The position numbers were made by a program, and so were the translations under genes. From NCBI GenBank assembly GCA_002359735.1, contig DENS01000017.1, positions 91,577-102,968 of the forward strand: 11,392 nucleotides of DNA, written 5' to 3'. Source of the stretch: Micavibrio sp. UBA2638. GTDB taxonomy: Bacteria > Pseudomonadota > Alphaproteobacteria > Micavibrionales > Micavibrionaceae. Under the pieces are notes generated by a model. The model saw only the letters and a program-made list of their open reading frames with translations, ran no database searches and had not been told where the DNA came from. Shown here piece after piece: positions 4,674 to 10,423 of the stretch. The stretch's first letter is position 1. The number at the start of each line of letters is the position of its first letter.

Positions 4674-6755
4674 TTAAAGCCCCAACTCCCCATTCTCCAG
4701 CCGCTTGATTTCATCCCGCAGGCGGGCGGCTTCTTCGAATTCCAGGTTCTCGGCGGCTTTGTGCATTTGGGTTTTGAGCTTTTCGATATGTTTGGCCAGT
4801 TTGGCGGGTTCATGGGCGAAATCATCCTGCCCCTTCTCCGCAAAGGACAGGTCTTTTTGTTTTTTGACATCGATATGATCGGCGCGTTCAAACACACTGT
4901 CGAGGATACTATCCAGATTTTTACGCACGCTGGCCGGGGTGATGCCGTGCTTGGCGTTATATTCCAGCTGTTTTTCACGGCGGCGGGAAGTTTCATCAAT
5001 GGCGTATTGCATGGAATCGGTAATTTTATCGGCATACAGAATCGCCTTCCCATCAACGTTCCGCGCGGCGCGGCCGATCGTCTGGACCAAAGAGGTTTTG
5101 GAACGCAGGAAGCCTTCTTTATCCGCATCCAATATCATCACGCGCATACATTCAGGGATATCCAGCCCCTCCCGCAGCAGGTTAATCCCAACCAGAACAT
5201 CAAAGGCGCCGCGGCGCAAATCCTGCATAATCTCGATCCGTTCCAGCGTATCCACGTCCGAATGAACATAGCGCACGGCAATATTGTTTTCGTTCAAATA
5301 TTCCGTCAAGGCCTCGGCCATTTTCTTGGTCAGTGTGGTGACGAGCAAGCGCCCGCCCTGAGCAATCACCTCACGGGCCTCATGCATCATGTCATCAACC
5401 TGATTGGCCGTTGGGCGAATTTCAACCGGCGGGTCAATCAAGCCTGTTGGCCTTACAACCTGCTCCGCCGTAATGCCTCCGGCCTGCTCCAGCTCCCAAG
5501 GGCCCGGGGTGGCCGAGACATATATTGTTTGCCCGCGAATGGCTTGCCATTCCTCAAATTTCAACGGCCGGTTATCCAAAGCCGCCGGAAGACGGAACCC
5601 ATAATCCACCAAGGTTGATTTACGCTTGAAGTCGCCATTATACATGGCGCGGAGCTGGGGCAACATGACATGGCTTTCATCCAGAAACATAATGGCATCA
5701 TCCGGCAGATACTCAATCAAGGTTGGCGGGGCCTGCCCGGGGGCGCGGCCGGTTAAATAACGGGAGTAGTTTTCAATGCCCTGACATACCCCGGTGGCGG
5801 CCAGCATTTCCAGATCGAATTGTGTGCGCTGTTCCAAACGCTGCGCCTCCAACAGCTTTCCTTCGGCTTCGAAGTCTTTCAAACGAAGTTTCAAATCTTC
5901 TTTGATTTGCTTGATCGCTTGTTCCATCGTTGGGCCGGGGGTGATGTAGTGTGAATTGGCATAAATGCGCACCCCATCCAGATCCGAAAATTTTTCACCG
6001 GTCAGCGGATCAAATTCGGTGATTTTTTCTAATTCATCCCCGAACAACGAGAAACGCCACGCGCGGTCCTCCATGTGGGACGGGTAAAGCTCCACAGTAT
6101 CACCGCGCACGCGAAACGTGCCGCGATCAAAAGCAATGTCATTGCGCTTATACTGCAGGGTAACCAAACGCTGGATCAAGGCCTGACGGTCTATACGGTC
6201 ATCACGCGACAAATCAAAGCGCATGGCCAGATAATCTTCTTTGGACCCGATACCGTAAATACAGGAAACCGATGCAACAATAATAACATCCTTGCGCTCA
6301 AACAGGGCGCGGGTGGCCGCGTGGCGCATGCGGTCAATCTGTTCGTTTATAGAGCTGTCTTTTTCGATAAAGGTATCAGACCGGGGAACATAGGCCTCGG
6401 GCTGGTAATAATCATAATAGGACACGAAATATTCCACGGCATTATCCGGGAAAAAACTGGAAAACTCCCCATATAGCTGGGCCGCCAACGTCTTATTTGG
6501 CGCAAGTATCAAAGCGGGCCTTTGCATTTCCTCAATGACATGCGCCATCGTAAAGGTCTTGCCTGACCCGGTAACCCCCAACAAAGTTAAATCTGTCAGG
6601 CCCTCATTTAACCCGCCGCACAATGCTTTGATCGCGCCGGGCTGATCGCCTGTTGGCTGAAAGTCTGAAGCGATACGAAATGGCCGCGACTCATCCCCCT
6701 TACCGGAAAGGCGTTCAAACTGGACAGCGGCTTGTGATACTTCTACAGGATCCAT
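4674..6755 (-). CDS. uvrB: UvrB, excinuclease ABC subunit B
   Basis: UvrB verifies DNA damage delivered by UvrA and loads UvrC for dual incision in nucleotide excision repair, in the cytoplasm. From the ATG at 6755 the protein has 693 residues (E. coli has 673). It shows Walker A GVTGSGKT (about 60-67), the damage-probing beta-hairpin YYDYYQPEAYVP (113-124), the DESH box (359-362), helicase motif VI QTIGRAARN (558-566) and the C-terminal UVR domain that contacts UvrC (about 659-693). An in-frame TTG at 6791 would add 12 residues, but that TTG forms the -35 of a good promoter whose -10 lies 7 nt before the ATG, so 6755 is chosen and the mRNA is probably leaderless. The ~22 residues before the usual UvrB start motif are an extension. 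No GTTC-N7-GTTC alphaproteobacterial SOS box is visible upstream. A second, divergent copy of its 3' end lies at 4031-4140. Confidence 0.97.
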   Translation of the reverse strand: MDPVEVSQAAVQFERLSGKGDESRPFRIASDFQPTGDQPGAIKALCGGLNEGLTDLTLLGVTGSGKTFTMAHVIEEMQRPALILAPNKTLAAQLYGEFSSFFPDNAVEYFVSYYDYYQPEAYVPRSDTFIEKDSSINEQIDRMRHAATRALFERKDVIIVASVSCIYGIGSKEDYLAMRFDLSRDDRIDRQALIQRLVTLQYKRNDIAFDRGTFRVRGDTVELYPSHMEDRAWRFSLFGDELEKITEFDPLTGEKFSDLDGVRIYANSHYITPGPTMEQAIKQIKEDLKLRLKDFEAEGKLLEAQRLEQRTQFDLEMLAATGVCQGIENYSRYLTGRAPGQAPPTLIEYLPDDAIMFLDESHVMLPQLRAMYNGDFKRKSTLVDYGFRLPAALDNRPLKFEEWQAIRGQTIYVSATPGPWELEQAGGITAEQVVRPTGLIDPPVEIRPTANQVDDMMHEAREVIAQGGRLLVTTLTKKMAEALTEYLNENNIAVRYVHSDVDTLERIEIMQDLRRGAFDVLVGINLLREGLDIPECMRVMILDADKEGFLRSKTSLVQTIGRAARNVDGKAILYADKITDSMQYAIDETSRRREKQLEYNAKHGITPASVRKNLDSILDSVFERADHIDVKKQKDLSFAEKGQDDFAHEPAKLAKHIEKLKTQMHKAAENLEFEEAARLRDEIKRLENGELGL

Positions 6756-6762
6756 GATGATA

Positions 6763-6791
6763 GATATATGCGCTGAAGCAGGTTTTGCCAA
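6763..6791 (-). promoter_or_regulatory. Candidate uvrB promoter, leaderless
   Basis: On the minus strand TTGGCA (6791-6786), a 17-bp spacer and TATATC (6768-6763) are followed by 7 nt and the ATG at 6755. This places the transcription start at or next to the start codon, consistent with the lack of a Shine-Dalgarno sequence. The 111-bp spacer is shared with the divergent gene at 6867. Confidence 0.5.
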
Positions 6792-6866
6792 GCCCGGACA
6801 AAGGCATATTGACTACATTCCACATCCGCACTACAAATATAACAATAAACAAACAGGGGCAAGCCC

Positions 6867-7583
6867 ATGCAATATTACGGCACATTAAGCAAAACATACC
6901 GAAGAGCCACACAAGAAGGCGAACCACAAACGCGCTATCACGTTCTGGCGACCTATCCGCAAAATTTGATAACGCCGGATGCGGCCCCGAACAAAGCGCG
7001 CTTAATAACGCCCAAGATGCATTTGCAGGACGGCGACCGCCTCACGGTGTTTCATTCGATCGCGGCGGGAAACTGTATCTGGAAAAACGAACTGCAATTC
7101 CGCGGCAAAGACTCAATGACCGGCGCAGCGCCGCAAGGGATCAAAACCAAGCAATGGAAAGCCATATTTGACGCCGACCTTCCGGCCAAACTAACCATTG
7201 CCAGAACCGGAGAAATTATTGACGGAACCCTATTGAACAACATTGATCGCCCCGGTGACGGTTATGTCTTGTGCGACTTTACAAAGCGAGCCCGCGGCAG
7301 CCTGCACGCCTTTGCGGATGGCGATACGCTGGAGGTCTATTCGACCATTACAGATGGCGATATTCTTTGGCAAGGGGATGTAAAAATCCACGAAAGCGCC
7401 GTAGAGATTGTAAAAACATTGACGGCGACAGAAATGGAAATCCTGAATCAAGGTGGCGCAAATATTACAGGGCGCCCCCCCGTGGTTGAACGGATCGCAA
7501 ACCCGCTGATCACCCCGTCCGTTGAAGAGGCGCAAGAATGGCTCTATGCGTACCCTGTCCTGCTTGAGCGTGCCGGACCGTAA
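6867..7583 (+). CDS. 238-aa protein with an internal duplication, unknown function
   Basis: The ATG at 6867 has GGGG 7 nt upstream. No family is recognised. The protein carries two copies of a ~30-residue unit: MHLQDGDRLTVFHSIAAGNC followed by IWKNELQF (51-78), and LHAFADGDTLEVYSTITDGD followed by ILWQGDVKI (146-174). Shared positions are DGD-x-L-x-V, a T/S-I turn, a glycine and an aromatic W followed by a beta strand, so two copies of a small beta domain are likely, separated by about 95 residues. No signal peptide or membrane span is present. The C-terminus (VEEAQEWLYAYPVLLERAGP) is helical. The gene is divergent from uvrB and ends in a terminator shared with the convergent 172-aa gene. Base composition is host-like. 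Function cannot be assigned. Confidence 0.85.
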   Translation: MQYYGTLSKTYRRATQEGEPQTRYHVLATYPQNLITPDAAPNKARLITPKMHLQDGDRLTVFHSIAAGNCIWKNELQFRGKDSMTGAAPQGIKTKQWKAIFDADLPAKLTIARTGEIIDGTLLNNIDRPGDGYVLCDFTKRARGSLHAFADGDTLEVYSTITDGDILWQGDVKIHESAVEIVKTLTATEMEILNQGGANITGRPPVVERIANPLITPSVEEAQEWLYAYPVLLERAGP

Positions 7584-7612
7584 AAAAACGCCCTGTATCA
7601 GGACGCTTTTTT
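7584..7612. terminator. Bidirectional intrinsic terminator
   Basis: Directly after the TAA at 7583 an A-run is followed by CGCCCTG-TAT-CAGGACG and a T-run. The stem is near-perfect with an A-rich left flank and T-rich right flank, so it can serve both the + gene ending at 7583 and the - gene ending at 7636. Confidence 0.85.
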
Positions 7613-7635
7613 AAAGACTGTATTCCGGTCAAAAT

Positions 7636-8154
7636 TTACGCGGCCATCTCGGCGCGCGGTGCATCATATGATGTATGTTGCGATTGCGCCGGGGTGGCGG
7701 GCTGATTGCTGTTGGCAACCGCGCCGGAATATTGGTGTTGCACAGATGACAATGTGTTCTGCATATAATTCTGATTTCCAACACCATCTGAGTTAATTTG
7801 CCCTTTAGCGTATTTACCAGAGGCATCAATCACCGCAGAAGCAACAACTTTGTCATCAGAAAATGTTTTCCCCCGTACAGCAACAGATTCTGTCATGCAC
7901 GCACGTGAGCGAATGCCGCCCAATGTCGGGTCCACCGCGTATCGGAAATTCGACACCAGCATCGTTTTCATTTCCGGGCGGCCCAATAAAGATTTCACCG
8001 GATTTTTTAAAAAATGCTCAGCATAATGGATCCGTTGCCCGGCACGGAGGCCAGTTAACCCCACCCGTTTCGCCTGACGTTTAACTTTTCGCGCCGCTCC
8101 TTGTTGAGTTAATGTTCCAAAATTGCTTGTAATTTCCAGCGCTCGCATCGTCAT
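7636..8154 (-). CDS. 172-aa basic protein with low-complexity tail, unknown function
   Basis: No family is recognised. The first ~65 residues are strongly basic (for example ARKVKRQAKR, 21-30) and likely bind nucleic acid or are surface-exposed helices. Residues 66-120 look like a compact beta-containing region with VRGKTFSDDKVVASAVIDASG. The last 50 residues are low-complexity, rich in Gln, Asn, Ser, Ala and Pro (NSDGVGNQNYMQNTLSS and onwards), probably disordered. There is no signal peptide or membrane span. The start is uncertain: ATG at 8154 has no properly spaced Shine-Dalgarno sequence and a second in-frame ATG follows at 8148. Upstream is the very AT-rich spacer; downstream it shares a terminator with the convergent gene. 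Confidence 0.7.
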   Translation of the reverse strand: MTMRALEITSNFGTLTQQGAARKVKRQAKRVGLTGLRAGQRIHYAEHFLKNPVKSLLGRPEMKTMLVSNFRYAVDPTLGGIRSRACMTESVAVRGKTFSDDKVVASAVIDASGKYAKGQINSDGVGNQNYMQNTLSSVQHQYSGAVANSNQPATPAQSQHTSYDAPRAEMAA

Positions 8155-8496
8155 AACTAATAAGTATTACTCTCCATATTTTTAGCATTACATTTATTTT
8201 AATAAGTACAATTACGGATAAACATAGAAAGATAAAAATAAAATTTCAAGTAAGGCCATCATAAAAAATCAAAAACAAAAACAAATACTTAATATTTACA
8301 TCAAAACGATAGTAAATTTTACTTGTATATAATTTTAATTAATTAATATTATTAATTTATACTTATCGAATAAACAACATAATTATTTTTTATAGTAACC
8401 ACAAAAATATTTTTCAACTATGATCACAAAACCTGTTTCTTGACATAATACACATCATTTGTTAAACAACAGTCATGGAACAGGTAGATAATAACA
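8155..8496. other. Very AT-rich intergenic spacer
   Basis: About 340 bp with no convincing gene. It is rich in A/T runs and in TTAATTAATTAATATTATTAA-like self-complementary sequence around 8335-8360. It separates two divergently transcribed genes, so it carries their promoters. The plus-strand promoter is at 8440-8468; I could not settle one for the minus-strand gene. No convincing DnaA box cluster, CtrA site (TTAA-N7-TTAA) or tRNA-like fold was found. Confidence 0.7.
8440..8468 (+). promoter_or_regulatory. Candidate promoter of the 260-aa gene
   Basis: A perfect -35 box TTGACA (8440-8445), a 17-bp spacer and a weaker -10 TAAACA (8463-8468). It is bracketed by a 7-bp inverted repeat, ACCTGTT (8431-8437) and AACAGGT (8479-8485), which may be operator half-sites. 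Confidence 0.5.
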
Positions 8497-8504
8497 ATGC
8501 GTAA
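8475..8504 (+). other. Possible 9-codon leader ORF overlapping the 260-aa gene start
   Basis: An ATG at 8475, 6 nt after the predicted -10, opens a frame of 9 codons (MEQVDNNNA) that ends at TAA 8502-8504, overlapping the first codons of the 260-aa gene in another frame. If transcription starts at about 8475, this ORF would be leaderless and could couple translation to the main gene, which has only a distant AGG. It may equally be chance. Confidence 0.2.
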
Positions 8505-9279
8505 AAACCCGCCCTATCAAAGCCCATTATTGGATAAGGTTCTGCACGGACACCTTCAGAGCATGGAGGGTATGCTATACTCAAGAGACGATGCCGCACT
8601 GAAAAGTGTTGCTTTGATAGGCATGTTGCTTCCCGACAAAAACGACATCCAAAACGGCATTGTGTCGCCCGATGATATTTATTGCCAGGATCAAGCCATG
8701 CTGCGCAAAACATTTGATACGCTATCCAAAGCCGGAATACCCCTGAAGCCTGAGGCAAAATTTCACGTATATAATATATTGCCGCCTATACAGAGCGACT
8801 TTTTAAGCGCAGCCACACACCATCAGGATGTGCCATTTCCGAAAAATGATCTGGCCGTCATTATGTACCTTCCCAAACACGGCCTCATGCCGCATGACCG
8901 CTTTTACAACATCGGGGAAGGCTTTAAAGATTACAGCTCGGATGAACTACACGGGGACATCACATGGTCACGTTATGTCAGCGTCAGCCGCATGCATCAT
9001 GAATACAATATCTGGGCCGACGCCTCAAAAAACACCAGCGCCCGCATCGTCATCACCCATGGTGGCACCGATGATGAAATAACCACCGAACAATTCAAAG
9101 ACCATACCGACTTTAAAACCCTGGTCGATAGCCATATCAATCAAAAGGAAAAGGGCCAATACGCGCGCAACAATATGGGCGTTATGATACAGCCCCAGAT
9201 GTTGGAATGCCATGCGGCAAACCTAAACCCGCATAACGAAATTGGAGCCGCAATCCTGGACTCACTCGGACCACAGTAA
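8497..9279 (+). CDS. 260-aa protein of unknown function
   Basis: No family is recognised. The protein is soluble, with no signal peptide or membrane span. It alternates helices in the first 80 residues (HGHLQSMEGMLYSRDDAALK, then QDQAMLRKTFDTLSKAGIPL) with a beta-rich middle (LAVIMYLPKHGLMP; ITWSRYVSVSRMHHEYNIWA; SARIVITHGGTDDEI). Histidine is frequent in residues 108-170 (HHQ, KHG, PHD, LHG, MHHEY), but no known metal or catalytic signature is formed. A promoter with a perfect -35 box lies upstream; the Shine-Dalgarno sequence is weak (AGG about 12 nt before the ATG). It is followed after 190 bp by the LRV-protein pair on the same strand, whose first gene has a similar promoter. The coding call rests on length, codon use and promoter. 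Confidence 0.8.
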   Translation: MRKNPPYQSPLLDKVLHGHLQSMEGMLYSRDDAALKSVALIGMLLPDKNDIQNGIVSPDDIYCQDQAMLRKTFDTLSKAGIPLKPEAKFHVYNILPPIQSDFLSAATHHQDVPFPKNDLAVIMYLPKHGLMPHDRFYNIGEGFKDYSSDELHGDITWSRYVSVSRMHHEYNIWADASKNTSARIVITHGGTDDEITTEQFKDHTDFKTLVDSHINQKEKGQYARNNMGVMIQPQMLECHAANLNPHNEIGAAILDSLGPQ

Positions 9280-9364
9280 AGCAGGTAATATTGACGGCCG
9301 CTCCACCCACCATCATTAAAACGCCACTCCGACTAAAATATTACATTTTGCGCATAAAAAATAA

Positions 9365-9419
9365 TTGACAAGATTATGAAAACGGCGTAAAAATACCGAA
9401 ACCTGTAAGTATTCAGGTT
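9365..9419 (+). promoter_or_regulatory. Candidate promoter and operator of the LRV-protein pair
   Basis: A perfect TTGACA (9365-9370), a 17-bp spacer and TAAAAA (9388-9393). Just downstream, where transcription would begin, is the 6-bp inverted repeat AACCTG (9400-9405) / CAGGTT (9414-9419) with an 8-nt centre, placed as an operator or a small 5' hairpin. The predicted 5' untranslated region is about 70 nt. The rest of the 9280-9470 spacer holds nothing else I can support. Confidence 0.5.
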
Positions 9420-9470
9420 AAAACCACAACAACAAAAACAAAACCACGATAAAAAAAAGAAGCTATAACA

Positions 9471-9851
9471 ATGTTTATTAACAGACTATTCAAAACTTTA
9501 ACTGCGGTAACAAAATATCCATCTACGCACACCTGTCAGGAAATTGCCTCTAATTCAAACAGCGACCCGTCCTACCTGGCTTATCTGGGTGAACACCCGG
9601 ATACATCTGTCCGCCGGGCATTGGCCGATAATGAAGCCACCCCAGCAGATACACTTTGCAATTTAGCGCTGGACAGCGATAAAACAGTCCGTGAAAAAGT
9701 TGCGGAAAAAATCTATACCCCCGCCATCGCATTGGAGATTTTATCAGAAGATAATGATAAGAAAATCAGTGATACGGCCCTTTACACACGAAACAGAATT
9801 AAGGCCGTACAGGCGCTGGTGGCCGCCAACAACAACACGCCGGAGATATAA
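9471..9851 (+). CDS. Small leucine-rich-repeat-variant (LRV) protein
   Basis: 126 residues. After a helical N-terminus there are about three units of ~25 residues: YLAYLGEHPDTSVRRALADN followed by EATP (35-58); LCNLALDSDKTVREKVAEK followed by IYTP (62-84); and LEILSEDNDKKISDTALYTR (88-107). This is the LRV pattern, L-x-x-L-A-x-D-x-x-x-x-V-R-x-x-V-A-x-N-x-x-T-P, an alternating 3-10/alpha-helical solenoid known from the Azotobacter Fe-S LRV protein. The cysteine cluster of that protein is absent here. The chain ends at NNNTPEI, in the middle of what would be another repeat, so it is a short or truncated member. A weak AAGAAG precedes the ATG. LRV solenoids usually mediate protein contacts; the partner is unknown. 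The next gene encodes a second, shorter LRV protein. Confidence 0.8.
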   Translation: MFINRLFKTLTAVTKYPSTHTCQEIASNSNSDPSYLAYLGEHPDTSVRRALADNEATPADTLCNLALDSDKTVREKVAEKIYTPAIALEILSEDNDKKISDTALYTRNRIKAVQALVAANNNTPEI

Positions 9852-9913
9852 AAACCGCTTCGGCTGTCATTTTATTAAAACACTGCGTTATATATCATAG
9901 CAAAGGCAACATT

Positions 9914-10231
9914 ATGGCAATAACTAAGACATTTAAAGATAAGAGCGCGAAAGACATCCAGGAACAGCGTAGGGTTTTCCTATGCTGGCGCGAAGCTGTT
10001 GACTGCTTTACATCAGAGGAAAAACTGGCGGAGCTGGCCCACGATAAAAGCCCCCGGATCCGTAGCACAGTGGCAAACAACCATTCAACGCCCATTGAGA
10101 CGTTATTGGAACTTTCCCACGATCAAGATGAAGACGTGGCCAATGCGGCCCTGAAGAACCTGGATATTAGGAACAAAAACGATATTAAACCAGAGACAAG
10201 TTTAGACACCTCTGAAGGGCCTGTAATTTAG
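9914..10231 (+). CDS. Second small LRV protein
   Basis: 105 residues; AAAGG lies 7-8 nt before the ATG. A basic helical N-terminus (residues 1-30, including QEQRRVFLCWREA) is followed by one good LRV unit and part of a second: LAELAHDKSPRIRSTVANN followed by HSTP (38-60) and LLELSHDQDEDVANAALKNL (64-83). The tail is polar and acidic. Similarity to the protein encoded 62 bp upstream (the D-x-x-x-x-V/I-R core and the N-x-x-T/S-TP turn) suggests duplication or co-function. The two are probably one transcription unit closed by the terminator at 10279-10303. Whether the proteins pair is an inference from adjacency. Function unknown. Confidence 0.8.
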   Translation: MAITKTFKDKSAKDIQEQRRVFLCWREAVDCFTSEEKLAELAHDKSPRIRSTVANNHSTPIETLLELSHDQDEDVANAALKNLDIRNKNDIKPETSLDTSEGPVI

Positions 10232-10278
10232 AGCGCATCTTGATTGTTGCAAGCAAAGATTTACACATCACCAGAATG

Positions 10279-10303
10279 CCCCCGGCCACAAACCGGGGGT
10301 TTT
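10279..10303 (+). terminator. Strong intrinsic terminator after the LRV genes
   Basis: A perfect 7-bp GC stem, CCCCCGG (10279-10285) and CCGGGGG (10293-10299), with a 7-nt loop and a short T-run. It lies 47 bp beyond the second LRV stop codon and separates this unit from lysS. Confidence 0.9.
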
Positions 10304-10318
10304 CATCTAAAGCATACA

Positions 10319-10343
10319 GCAGCGCGGCATAGCGCCCCGCTGC
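10319..10343 (+). promoter_or_regulatory. Hairpin upstream of lysS
   Basis: GCAGCG (10319-10324), GGC (10326-10328), a 5-nt loop, GCC (10334-10336) and CGCTGC (10338-10343) pair into a 9-bp stem with one C-C mismatch. No T-run follows, so it is not a standard terminator. A weak promoter-like pair follows at 10354-10382 (TTGAAG, 17 bp, TAATAA), which would leave the hairpin outside the lysS transcript; its function is unclear. Confidence 0.3.
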
Positions 10344-10423
10344 CAATAAAATATTGAAGATTTCATAACCGGGTGGTAATAACAAACGTCCAAATCGCAA
10401 CGAAGGCAACAGCAGAAAACACC

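Noticed and set aside
4617..5618. Long open frame (333 codons) on the + strand
   Set aside because: It lies antisense to the conserved helicase core and C-terminus of uvrB. Its composition is what the uvrB codons impose on the opposite strand, and no start signal is seen.
6756..6791. TTG at 6791 as the uvrB start
   Set aside because: The TTG is the first part of a TTGGCA -35 box with a matching -10 at 6768-6763, and the ATG at 6755 is closer to the family's usual N-terminus.
6756..6866. SOS (LexA) box in the uvrB upstream region
   Set aside because: No GTTC-N7-GTTC or GAAC-N7-GAAC arrangement could be found by eye.
8155..8496. Replication origin-like or CtrA/DnaA-controlled region
   Set aside because: AT-rich, but only one poor DnaA-like match (TTATCCGTA on the minus strand) and no TTAA-N7-TTAA; no cluster of sites.
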